Positions 15,741-23,205 of a DNA stretch of 37,014 nt are shown here, in pieces. The number at the start of each line of letters is the position of its first letter. Within the stretch, counting starts at the first letter, position 1. Location: contig CALFBH010000139.1 of NCBI GenBank assembly GCA_937951615.1, forward strand, positions 1-37,014, given 5' to 3'. The notes beneath the pieces are model-generated. The model made no database searches. It saw only the letters and a program-made list of their open reading frames with translations, and was not told the origin of the DNA. Made by a program: the position numbers and the translations under genes. The stretch is from an uncultured Saprospiraceae bacterium (GTDB lineage: Bacteria > Bacteroidota > Bacteroidia > Chitinophagales > Saprospiraceae).

Positions 15741-16373
15741 TCAGCTTATTTCAACAACATCATTTATACTCCCAAAAGTAGGCAGGTCGGCAGCTAAGAA
15801 ATCAGCTTTTGTCATCCATTTGGCATCTTCTATATCTTCCTCATGCTGGAGTTTTAATGCTGTCTTTTCGGTCGTCATTCTATACCAATAGGTGGGCTTT
15901 AGGCAGCGTTTGTCTTTTTTATTTCTATAAACATGGTAAGACGTGTAAAGCAATTCATGGCGTTCGACCTCCTGTAAACCGGTCTCCTCGGCGACTTCAC
16001 GCAGGGCAGCGTCTTCTTTGCTTTCTCCTTTGTCTATTTTGCCTTTCGGCAAATCCCAATGTTTTCGTCGATAGATAAATAGAATTTCGCCTGCCTGATT
16101 ATAAACAAGTCCGCCTGCTGCTTCTACAATTTTAAATAAAGAGAAAAAATCTGTTTTCAATTTTTCTACATCTGTCGCAATAAGCGTGACGGTTTCGTAG
16201 CGTTCGCTTTTTTCTGCCATGTCGATGTAGTTCAGCAATAAGGCTGTTTTTCCATGATATTCTCCAGCAAGATGCGTTTTGCCTTTGGGCAACTTGTCTA
16301 TCGCTTGACGACTGACTAGGTGAAAAGCTGTTTGATCTAAGTATATTTTGTACATTTGCGCTTCATTTACCAT
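15741..16373 (-). CDS. Nudix hydrolase
   Basis: A 210-residue Nudix-family pyrophosphohydrolase. The 23-residue Nudix box spans G111 to L133 and carries all key residues (G, E117 and REVAEE with the catalytic glutamates). It follows a DLPKGK segment typical of the diadenosine-polyphosphate or nucleotide hydrolase branch. Residues 1-80 form an N-terminal extension also seen in other Bacteroidota Nudix proteins; its role is unknown. The substrate is not determinable. The start may be M1 (16373) or M7 (16355). It is divergent from pyrE with only 11-29 bases between the start codons, so its 5' codons overlap the pyrE promoter region. Confidence 0.9.
   Translation of the reverse strand: MVNEAQMYKIYLDQTAFHLVSRQAIDKLPKGKTHLAGEYHGKTALLLNYIDMAEKSERYETVTLIATDVEKLKTDFFSLFKIVEAAGGLVYNQAGEILFIYRRKHWDLPKGKIDKGESKEDAALREVAEETGLQEVERHELLYTSYHVYRNKKDKRCLKPTYWYRMTTEKTALKLQHEEDIEDAKWMTKADFLAADLPTFGSINDVVEIS
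16331..16358 (+). promoter_or_regulatory. Candidate pyrE promoter inside the Nudix gene
   Basis: TTTG (16331-16334) and TACATTTG (16351-16358) resemble the Bacteroidota -33 and -7 boxes, with a 16-base spacing that is slightly short. They lie 27 bases upstream of the pyrE ATG, within the first codons of the divergent Nudix gene. Confidence 0.45.
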
Positions 16374-16384
16374 TTATTATTAAA

Positions 16385-17002
16385 ATGTCTGAACATCTCG
16401 AAGCCGATATTGCCCGGAAATTATTGCAAATAAAGGCAATAAAACTCAGCCCGCAAAATCCATTTACCTGGGCATCAGGTATATCATCTCCAATTTACTG
16501 CGACAATCGAAAGACTTTGTCCTATCCTGCTATTCGTACAGCCGTAAAAGCCGGATTAGTCAGCAAGGCTGCCAATTTTGGAAAAATCACGATGGTCGTA
16601 GGCGTTGCGACAGCGGGTATTGCGCATGGTGCTTTGCTAGCTGATGCACTCGATTTACCGTTCGCTTATGTGCGTAGCAAAGCTAAAGGTCATGGTCTGC
16701 AAAACCTGATAGAAGGCGAAGTGCGCGGCAATGAGCGGGTACTCGTGGTAGAAGACCTCATTTCAACAGGCGGAAGCAGTCTGAAAGCCGTAGGGGTTCT
16801 GGAGAGTATCGGGTGTCGTATAGCTGGTGTTTTAGCTATTTTTACCTATGGTTTTGAACGTGCAAAAACAGCTTTTGCAGAAGCAGAATGCCCTTTGGAA
16901 ACGCTCAGCAATTATGATGCCTTGCTAGAAGAGGCACAGGCAATCGACTATATTACGGCAGAAGAAGCTGTCCAGTTGCAGGAATGGCGGCAAGCGTTTT
17001 GA
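16385..17002 (+). CDS. pyrE: Orotate phosphoribosyltransferase
   Basis: This 205-residue enzyme transfers phosphoribose from PRPP to orotate to give OMP, the fifth step of UMP synthesis. The PRPP loop is VLVVEDLISTGGSS (residues 119-132), and the catalytic loop with K99, K101 and H103 (RSKAKGHG) precedes it. ITMVVGVATAGIAHG is the conserved first phosphate-binding segment. Its length is normal for the family. The gene is monocistronic here, divergent from the Nudix hydrolase. A candidate promoter lies 27 bases upstream. Confidence 0.95.
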   Translation: MSEHLEADIARKLLQIKAIKLSPQNPFTWASGISSPIYCDNRKTLSYPAIRTAVKAGLVSKAANFGKITMVVGVATAGIAHGALLADALDLPFAYVRSKAKGHGLQNLIEGEVRGNERVLVVEDLISTGGSSLKAVGVLESIGCRIAGVLAIFTYGFERAKTAFAEAECPLETLSNYDALLEEAQAIDYITAEEAVQLQEWRQAF

Positions 17003-17087
17003 TGGTCAAATAGTTTTACTTATTTCTATATAACGAAACTGTATTCATTTTTTGCCGTAAAAGCATATTCGACTTTTAATATTATTT

Positions 17088-17095
17088 TACCTTTG
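17088..17095 (+). promoter_or_regulatory. Candidate -7 element for the M42 peptidase gene
   Basis: TACCTTTG matches TAnnTTTG and lies 48 bases upstream of the ATG at 17144. A good -33 TTTG at the usual spacing is not seen. Confidence 0.45.
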
Positions 17096-17143
17096 TAAAA
17101 CTATTGTTTAAAACAACTCGCTCCAAAACCCAAACTTTTATAT

Positions 17144-18232
17144 ATGTCAACAGTGACTAGAAAAGCAGAAAAATTTCTGTTTGAATACTTAAATAATGCT
17201 TCGCCAACTGGCTTTGAAGCACCAGGACAAAAATTGTGGCTGGATTATATCCGCCCTTATGTCAATGAATATGAAATAGATAATTATGGGACTGTTATGG
17301 GTATTATCAATCCCGGGCAGCCTTATAAAGTAGTTATTGAAGCTCATGCGGACGAAATTTCCTGGTTTGTCAATTATATTTCTGACGATGGTTTCATCAA
17401 TGTCATCAGAAATGGAGGCTCTGACCATATCATTGCACCTTCCAAACGGGTAAATATTCATACCAAGAAAGGTTTTGTAACTGGCGTATTCGGCTGGCCA
17501 GCTATCCATACCCGTAGAGGAGGTGATAAGGAAAAACTACCTTCTATCAAGACTCTTTTTATTGATGTCGGGGCAAATACCAAAAAGGAAGTACTCGCCA
17601 TGGGAATTCATGTAGGTTGCGTAGTGACTTATCCCGATGAGTTGATCTTGATGAATAATCGTTATTACGTAGGTCGGGCACTCGATAATAAAATGGGTGG
17701 CTTTTGCATTGCAGAAGTAGCGCGTTTACTGCATAAGAATAAAGTCAAATTGCCTTATTCGCTTTATGTCGTCAATTCGGTACAGGAAGAAGTTGGTTTG
17801 CGTGGTGCTCAAATGATTGCGCAAAGAATAAAGCCCAATGTGGCAATTGTTACTGATGTTACACATGATACACATACACCTATGCTTTCGCCCAAGGAAC
17901 TAGGCGACATCAAGACAGGAGCTGGACCGACCGTGACTTATGGGCCTGCTGTTCACAATAAATTGCAAGACCTGATTGTGAATACTGCAAAGCAGAAAAA
18001 AATTCCGCTGCAACGCGAAGCAGCTTCTCGCTCTACCGGAACAGATACCGACGCTTTTGCTTATTCTAACGAAGGTGTTCCTTCTGCTTTGATTTCACTG
18101 CCTTTGCGTTATATGCACACGACCGTAGAAATGGCGCATAAAGATGATGTAAAAAATGTCATCCGTCTGATTTATGAAACCTTGCGGAAGATTAAGAAAG
18201 ATCACGATTTTAAGTATTTTAGTATAGACTGA
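17144..18232 (+). CDS. M42-family metallo-aminopeptidase
   Basis: A 362-residue cytosolic peptidase of the M42 family (glutamyl aminopeptidase, FrvX and TET-like), which forms large shells and trims peptides. The dinuclear metal site and catalytic residues are visible: H68-A-D70, D181 (GRALDNKMGG), E215-E216 (VQEEVGLRGA, general base E215), D238 (VTDVTHD) and H325 (MHTTVE). The PDZ-like insertion between about residues 75 and 170 is present. The start is the first ATG of the frame. It is probably transcribed alone, and a hairpin-rich spacer follows it. Confidence 0.92.
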   Translation: MSTVTRKAEKFLFEYLNNASPTGFEAPGQKLWLDYIRPYVNEYEIDNYGTVMGIINPGQPYKVVIEAHADEISWFVNYISDDGFINVIRNGGSDHIIAPSKRVNIHTKKGFVTGVFGWPAIHTRRGGDKEKLPSIKTLFIDVGANTKKEVLAMGIHVGCVVTYPDELILMNNRYYVGRALDNKMGGFCIAEVARLLHKNKVKLPYSLYVVNSVQEEVGLRGAQMIAQRIKPNVAIVTDVTHDTHTPMLSPKELGDIKTGAGPTVTYGPAVHNKLQDLIVNTAKQKKIPLQREAASRSTGTDTDAFAYSNEGVPSALISLPLRYMHTTVEMAHKDDVKNVIRLIYETLRKIKKDHDFKYFSID

Positions 18233-18259
18233 GTTATTAAGTTGATTAAGTATTAAGTA

Positions 18260-18278
18260 ATTGAGTGTTCGACTCAAT
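18260..18278. repeat. Hairpin in TTGAGT/ACTCAA-rich spacer
   Basis: ATTGAGT-GTTCG-ACTCAAT is a 7-bp hairpin in an 84-base spacer made of TTGATTAAG and AACTCAATC words. It may help end the M42 transcript, but no U run follows. Confidence 0.5.
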
Positions 18279-18316
18279 CAACTCAGTAACTCAATTACTC
18301 AATCAACTCAATACAT

Positions 18317-19159
18317 TTGCTCCTAAAGAAATTTATTGATCTCATCCTCTACAGCAATCTATTTATTGCCTGCTGTGCGGTCGCGATGACCTGGCAGACT
18401 CAACTGCTTTTTGGTCAGGAACTTGCTTTTACACCTCTTATTGGACTCGTCTTTTTTGCTACGCTGATTATTTATGCTTTGCACCGATTAGTCGGCATGT
18501 CAAAAGTGAAGGACTTTCTTGATGTGGAACGATATCGAGTCATTCAGGAATATCGTTGGCATATCTGGTTCTATGCTGGAATTGCCATATTGGGCGGTGG
18601 AATTTGCTTCTTTTGGGTTTCCTTTTCTGTGCAAATTATTATTCTTATTCCTGCTTTACTTTCCCTCGCTTATGTCATTCCATTTATTGGTCGGCAAAGT
18701 CTGCGCTTGCGAGATATAGATATGATCAAAATTTTTCTTGTTGCTGGTGTCTGGTCTTACGTGACTGTGCTATTACCTGCTGCGGAACTCAATTTATTGC
18801 AAACGCCTAAGACTTGGCTGATGTTTGCCGAGCGTAGTCTGTTTGTTTTTGCCATTACTTTGCCTTTTGATATACGCGATTTAAAAGTAGATCAACATAA
18901 TAAGGTACGCACCATTCCTGCTATGCTGGGTATTTCCAAAACGCTTTGGCTCGCTGCTGCTTTATTGTTGACTTTCATGGTCTTAGTATATTTGACTTAT
19001 CCTAGTCCAAATACGTTTTTTGCTTTGTTATTGTCTGCTTTTTCCACCTTTCTTTTTATCTATTATTCTCCTCGTTTTGAACATGATTATTATTTTACGG
19101 GTTTGATGGATGGTACGATGATTATACAGTTTTTGTTGGTGTTGTTTTTCAATTTTTAG
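18317..19159 (+). CDS. UbiA-like polytopic membrane protein
   Basis: A 280-residue inner-membrane protein with about eight hydrophobic helices. It resembles UbiA-type prenyltransferases: a YALHRLVG segment stands where the first aspartate-rich motif is expected, and FDIRDLKVDQHNKVRTIP (about residues 189-206) matches the second motif (DxxD-like with R and T-I-P). The first motif lacks the usual NxxxDxxxD aspartates, so prenyl transfer is uncertain. No ATG precedes the first helix, so the TTG at 18317 is used as start; a start at M24 would remove that helix. No pathway partner is adjacent. Confidence 0.7.
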   Translation: MLLKKFIDLILYSNLFIACCAVAMTWQTQLLFGQELAFTPLIGLVFFATLIIYALHRLVGMSKVKDFLDVERYRVIQEYRWHIWFYAGIAILGGGICFFWVSFSVQIIILIPALLSLAYVIPFIGRQSLRLRDIDMIKIFLVAGVWSYVTVLLPAAELNLLQTPKTWLMFAERSLFVFAITLPFDIRDLKVDQHNKVRTIPAMLGISKTLWLAAALLLTFMVLVYLTYPSPNTFFALLLSAFSTFLFIYYSPRFEHDYYFTGLMDGTMIIQFLLVLFFNF

Positions 19160-19330
19160 AAATTTTATTCGGAATTATTAATCAATTGATTCAGCTATTA
19201 AATCATCCAGAAGGGATGGCATGTTTATAGAAAAATCTAGCTCAAGGCTGATTCGACTCCTACAGAGTCGCATATAATTGGTAAATTGTGAGGCTATAAA
19301 CATTTTACACCTTCGGAGTAATCGGTAAAT

Positions 19331-19418
19331 AAGTGGAAATACAAATCCAAAACATCAAATTCAAATTCAAAAAACTATTTACAATTAGTCAAATTGAAAG
19401 TGGTGTTTAGTTGAGTCT
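19331..19418 (+). repeat. Dispersed AAGTGGAAATACAAAT repeat, copy B
   Basis: This 88-base copy shares AAGTGGAAATACAAATCCAAA, CAAATTCAAATTCAAAAAA and AAATTGAAAGTGG with the TTTAGTTGAGTC end of the copy at 36687-36781. It fills much of the 329-base gap 19160-19488. The rest of that gap holds a small GACTC-CTACA-GAGTC hairpin (19239-19253) and no gene. Confidence 0.75.
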
Positions 19419-19465
19419 AGGCAAATAGGGCAAATCAAATTAATGGTCAATTCCGATTTTATTTA

Positions 19466-19473
19466 TATTTTTG
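19466..19473 (+). promoter_or_regulatory. Candidate -7 element for the Septu-like operon
   Basis: TATTTTTG, a perfect TAnnTTTG match, ends 15 bases before the ATG at 19489 and would give a very short leader. No -33 box is evident. Confidence 0.45.
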
Positions 19474-19488
19474 TGTAAAACGAAGTCA

Positions 19489-20715
19489 ATGAAAATACAA
19501 AAACTGACATTAGAAGGTTTTAGGGGATTTAAGGAAAAGGTGGAATTTGAACTTCATCCTAATGTGAATGTATTTGTGGGGGTGAATGGGTCGGGGAAGA
19601 CTAGTGTTTTGGATGCTATGAGTTTACTATTGAAGAACATTGTAAAAACCGAAGACATCATCACATTTCCAAAAGATGATTTGTCTATTGGTTTACGAAA
19701 AGGGAATATTAGTATAACTGTTTCATCTCAAAGCAAAAAAACAGCAGGTTTTTATATCACTATTGATTTAGATAGAAAAGAAAAATCTGATTTAGTTGCA
19801 GAACCCTTCAATCATAGTTATGGAAATGAAAGCATAAACAATGAAATCAATGATGCAACTTCATACTATAGAGCCAACCGCTTCTTATACAAAGGAGTTC
19901 ACTCCAAAGATTCAATCACAAGTTTTAATTCTTTTTTGGGTTGGTACGTTAATGAAGAAAATGATGAGAATCGCCAAAAGGTGAGGAATAATCCGCAGTA
20001 TCAAAACCCTCGATTAATTCCAGTCAGAAACGCTTTAAATAGTTTCTTTAGCCAAATTAAAAGTGACGAGTATTCAAACCTGTATGTTGAAATGATCCGA
20101 AACGGCGATTCGCATACAGCCACTTATTCTACAGTTCTTTTAATTGAAAAAAACAACATTCCATTTAATCTCCATGATTTATCAGATGGCGAAAAAATGG
20201 TCATACTCCTCGTTAGTGATATTGCCCGGCGTCTCACAGTTGCGTATGATGGCAATATTTCACAGGAAGATATACTGAAGCAACCAGGCATAATACTCAT
20301 AGACGAAATAGACCTCCACCTCCACCCCTCGTGGCAACGCGATATCATCCCCGCACTCACGCATGTATTTCCCAATGTTCAGTTTTTAGTCACGACCCAT
20401 TCCCAGCAGGTCTTGTCCAATGTCAAAAAGGAATCTGTGCATATCATTGAGGATTTTAAGAAAGTGCCTTTGACGCCTTCCATATATGGAGCGGATAGCA
20501 ATGCTATTTTATGGGATATTTTTGGCGTTAAGGAACGTCCTGAGCATTTAGCAAAACGCTTTAGCGAGTATTATCGTGCCTTAGAAACAGAAAACAGGGA
20601 AACAGTATTAGCATTACTAGAAAAACTTGAAGAAGACTATGGGGCAGAACGGACAGATATAAAGGGAGCAAGAATGGCTTTCCAATTTGAATATGAACAC
20701 CCTTCTGAAGCATGA
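19489..20715 (+). CDS. ptuA: PtuA-like ATPase of a Septu-type defence system
   Basis: This 408-residue ABC/SMC-like AAA ATPase starts at the ATG at 19489; the in-frame TTG 18 bases upstream is less likely. Walker A is GVNGSGKTS (31-39), the signature is LSDGEKM, Walker B is IILIDEIDLHLHP, and the switch histidine is in VTTHSQQ. The C-terminal ~90 residues (IYGADSNAILWDIFGVKERP onward) are typical of ATPases paired with TIGR02646 HNH proteins in Septu and in Ec78-type retrons. It shares ATGA with the downstream HNH gene, showing translational coupling. In Septu the ATPase forms a complex with the nuclease and gates its activity against phage. No reverse transcriptase or retron RNA is seen next to it. 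Confidence 0.82.
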   Translation: MKIQKLTLEGFRGFKEKVEFELHPNVNVFVGVNGSGKTSVLDAMSLLLKNIVKTEDIITFPKDDLSIGLRKGNISITVSSQSKKTAGFYITIDLDRKEKSDLVAEPFNHSYGNESINNEINDATSYYRANRFLYKGVHSKDSITSFNSFLGWYVNEENDENRQKVRNNPQYQNPRLIPVRNALNSFFSQIKSDEYSNLYVEMIRNGDSHTATYSTVLLIEKNNIPFNLHDLSDGEKMVILLVSDIARRLTVAYDGNISQEDILKQPGIILIDEIDLHLHPSWQRDIIPALTHVFPNVQFLVTTHSQQVLSNVKKESVHIIEDFKKVPLTPSIYGADSNAILWDIFGVKERPEHLAKRFSEYYRALETENRETVLALLEKLEEDYGAERTDIKGARMAFQFEYEHPSEA

Positions 20716-21443
20716 AGTATATTAAAAGCGGGAAAGAACCAAATTGCTTGGCTGAACTCAGGAAAATTGTCGGAGCTACTTTTGGTGATCTTAATAGAAA
20801 AAAAGAAGATCAAGAAGAGACTTGCAAAGAAAAAATTCGGAAATCATTGTTAGAAACACAAGGCTTTTTATGTGCATATTGTATGCGACGTATTTCAAGC
20901 GAGCCTAACCCCAAGTTATCGGGACAATCTAAAACTGAGATTGAACATTATAGATCGCAAACCAGATATAAAGGAGAAAACGGGAGACCAGATTTGAGAT
21001 TAGATTATAAAAATATGCTTGCTGTCTGCAATGGAAATACCGACAATCCTAAACATGCTAATACCTGTGATAAATCAAAGTCATTATTTGACAAAAAAGA
21101 GGATTTATTCGTCAGTCCATTAGTAGCTGATAGAGAAAAGCAAATATACTACACCATACAAGGGGAAATAGCATCAAAAGATGAACGCATTAATCGCGAT
21201 TTGGACAAAATTTTGAATCTTAATGAACGCAATATATGCGAAAAGAGAAGGCAACTTTATGAATTGACAAAACAAGAAATCAGGTCAATAAAAAAACGTT
21301 TATGGAATAAGCCACAAAGAAAGCAGGCGGCACTTTATCAACTCAAAGTGGAATGGGAAACAAAACATAATGGAAAACTTAGAGAACTCTGTCGCGTCCC
21401 TCTTTATCTAATAGAGAAAGAATTGGCAAAACTCCAACAATAA
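20712..21443 (+). CDS. ptuB: PtuB-like HNH endonuclease (TIGR02646-like)
   Basis: A 243-residue HNH nuclease. Zinc-binding C54-A-Y-C57 is followed by TEIEH79Y (catalytic His), DYKN101MLAVC106 (the N of HNH plus a Cys) and NTC119DKSKS. This order matches the TIGR02646 family used as PtuB in Septu and as the effector in Ec78-type retrons. A lysine- and arginine-rich helical tail (residues 160-243) probably contacts DNA or the ATPase. The start ATG overlaps the stop of the ATPase gene by 4 bases. The nuclease is expected to cleave DNA or RNA once phage activates the ATPase partner; its actual target is not shown by sequence. Confidence 0.85.
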   Translation: MKYIKSGKEPNCLAELRKIVGATFGDLNRKKEDQEETCKEKIRKSLLETQGFLCAYCMRRISSEPNPKLSGQSKTEIEHYRSQTRYKGENGRPDLRLDYKNMLAVCNGNTDNPKHANTCDKSKSLFDKKEDLFVSPLVADREKQIYYTIQGEIASKDERINRDLDKILNLNERNICEKRRQLYELTKQEIRSIKKRLWNKPQRKQAALYQLKVEWETKHNGKLRELCRVPLYLIEKELAKLQQ

Positions 21444-21486
21444 TACACTAACACAATTACAGATAGGAATGTCTGTGCTACGTTTG

Positions 21487-21530
21487 ACAACACGACAACA
21501 CATTAACACAACAACACCACAACACATAAA
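21487..21530 (+). promoter_or_regulatory. C/A-rich leader upstream of the aldo/keto reductase
   Basis: A run of ACAACACGACAACACAT and ACAACACCACAACACAT, nearly free of G and T, ends at the ATG. The same words precede the thiolase gene (24848-24887). Such a leader would be unstructured in mRNA and could aid initiation without a Shine-Dalgarno sequence. Confidence 0.5.
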
Positions 21531-21532
21531 AA

Positions 21533-22510
21533 ATGGAATACAGAAATTTAGGAAGATCAGGACTCCAGGTAAGCACGCTCTCTTTTGGTTCATGGCTCAC
21601 CTTTGGCAGTCAAATCGGCGATGATGTGGCCGAGAAACTCATGGTACTGGCTTATGATAATGGCGTAAACTTCTTCGATAATGCGGAGGTCTATGCACAT
21701 GGGAAGTCCGAGGTTGTCATGGGCAAAATTTTGAAAAAGACGGGCTGGTCGCGGGATACTTTTGTCGTGTCGAGCAAAGTCTTTTGGGGTGGTGATTTAC
21801 CCAATCAAAAAGGACTCAGTCGGAAGCATGTCATAGAAGCCTGCCATGCTGCGCTCAAGCGTTTGCAGGTAGATTATCTGGACATGTATTTTTGCCATCG
21901 TCCTGACAAAAATACACCTATACTGGAAACAGTACGTGCGATGAATTCGCTGATTGAGCAGGGTAAAATTTTATACTGGGGAACTTCAGAATGGAGCGCA
22001 CAGGAAATCATGGAAGCGCACATGGTCGCTGAAAAATACCTCCTCATCGGACCAACTATGGAGCAGCCGCAATACAATATGTTCCACCGGGATAAATTTG
22101 AAGTAGAGTATTCGCAGATTTATAAAACAGTTGGGCTGGGTACGACAATTTGGTCGCCGTTGGCTTCCGGTGTATTGTCTGGCAAGTATAATGACCAGTT
22201 TCCTGAAAATACCCGCCTCACAAAAGAAGGCATGGAATGGCTGAAAGAACGTTCCCTATCTGCCGAACGCATTGAAAAAACCCGTGAGCTAACTAAAGTG
22301 GCTAAAGAAATCGGAACAACAATGCCTAAACTGGCCATTGCTTGGTGTGCTAAAAACCCAAATGTCAGTACCGTTATTCTTGGAGCATCTAAATTACATC
22401 ACTTGGAAGAGACATTGACTTCGCTGGAAGTTGTCCCCTTATTGACGAATGAAGTCATGGAAAAAATCGAAGGTATATTGGCTAATAAACCAGCACATCC
22501 GGCATTCTAA
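21533..22510 (+). CDS. Aldo/keto reductase of the K+-channel beta-subunit (AKR6-like) type
   Basis: A 325-residue NADPH-dependent oxidoreductase with a TIM-barrel fold. The catalytic tetrad is D49 (FFDNAEVYAHG), Y54, K82 (VVSSKVFWGG) and H122 (YFCHRPD). The C-terminal cofactor-binding region contains WSPLASGVLSGKY and TVILGASKLHHLEETL. Relatives reduce aldehydes and methylglyoxal; the substrate is not predictable. It follows the Septu-like pair by 89 bases but has its own leader and ends in a stable hairpin, so it is probably a separate unit. Confidence 0.9.
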   Translation: MEYRNLGRSGLQVSTLSFGSWLTFGSQIGDDVAEKLMVLAYDNGVNFFDNAEVYAHGKSEVVMGKILKKTGWSRDTFVVSSKVFWGGDLPNQKGLSRKHVIEACHAALKRLQVDYLDMYFCHRPDKNTPILETVRAMNSLIEQGKILYWGTSEWSAQEIMEAHMVAEKYLLIGPTMEQPQYNMFHRDKFEVEYSQIYKTVGLGTTIWSPLASGVLSGKYNDQFPENTRLTKEGMEWLKERSLSAERIEKTRELTKVAKEIGTTMPKLAIAWCAKNPNVSTVILGASKLHHLEETLTSLEVVPLLTNEVMEKIEGILANKPAHPAF

Positions 22511-22516
22511 ATAAAA

Positions 22517-22546
22517 AGCGGTTCCAAAGTTATCTCTGGAACCGCT
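22517..22546 (+). terminator. Hairpin terminator after the aldo/keto reductase
   Basis: AGCGGTTCCA and TGGAACCGCT form a perfect 10-bp stem around a 10-base loop, seven bases past the stop codon. No U run follows, so it could be a terminator or an mRNA 3'-end stabiliser. The remaining ~300 bases to 22855 are AT-rich and show nothing else. Confidence 0.65.
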
Positions 22547-22855
22547 ATCATCTAACTAACCAATCACAAACTAATTCTATAATGAAATAAATTTGTCAAA
22601 GTATTATCTGATAACAACAAACATTATGCCTTGTTTAAAATTGATGGACATTTCTTTGTTTTTGTGCAAACTTTAACACAATCACAGCAAATAAATTCAT
22701 ATAAATAAAAAATTCTTTCAAAAATTCAAAATTTAAACCTTCCTACCAAAACGTTAAAATTTAAATAAGTACAACAATTTTCACTATCTATGTTGTTATA
22801 AACGTGAATACTTACGTCTTATCAGTAACGATAAAATCAAACTAGCATTAAAATT

Positions 22856-23077
22856 ATGACCATCACAGGAAAAGTTGTTTACGAAAATATCGGTCCTGGC
22901 TGCTGGGGCATTGTGGATAATAAATCTAATCAATGGCGTCCAGTCAATATGCCAGAACAAATCAAAAAAGAAGGTGCAACCGTAACGGTAAAAGCCCGCG
23001 AAGTAGAGGAATTTGCCTCTGTTTTTATGTGGGGTACTCCAGTGCGCATCACTTCCTTTCATACGCTTATGCCTTAA
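22856..23077 (+). CDS. Small conserved-looking protein of unknown function
   Basis: A 73-residue soluble protein, probably a small beta barrel: MTITGKVVYENIGPGCWGIV, then QWRPVNMP, ATVTVKAREVE and FMWGTPVRITSF. The G-x-W-G-I-V...P-V-N-M-P...M-W-G-T-P pattern looks like a conserved bacterial family of unknown role. It has its own spacer upstream (345 bases) and a long hairpin downstream that separates it from the subtilase gene. No function is assigned. Confidence 0.65.
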   Translation: MTITGKVVYENIGPGCWGIVDNKSNQWRPVNMPEQIKKEGATVTVKAREVEEFASVFMWGTPVRITSFHTLMP

Positions 23078-23079
23078 AT

Positions 23080-23174
23080 AACGATGAACTATAAATGATG
23101 AACGATGAATTTTAGACTCATTTTGCGAAGCAAAATGTTTTGTATTCATCGTTCATCATTCATCATTTATCGTT
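23080..23174. repeat. Long nested hairpin between small protein and subtilase genes
   Basis: AAATGATGAACGATGAAT-type words (23093-23110) pair with ATTCATCGTTCATCATT-type words (23144-23160). The loop contains a perfect inner hairpin, CATTTTGC-GAA-GCAAAATG (23119-23137). It could end the upstream transcript or be a small mobile repeat. Confidence 0.7.
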
Positions 23175-23205
23175 CAAAACATTCAATCACTAAAAAATCA
23201 ATATC

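Noticed and set aside
19160-19488. A retron reverse transcriptase or msr-msd RNA associated with the ATPase/HNH pair
   Set aside because: No reverse transcriptase frame exists on either side, and the upstream gap is filled by a dispersed repeat without the inverted repeats expected of a retron RNA.
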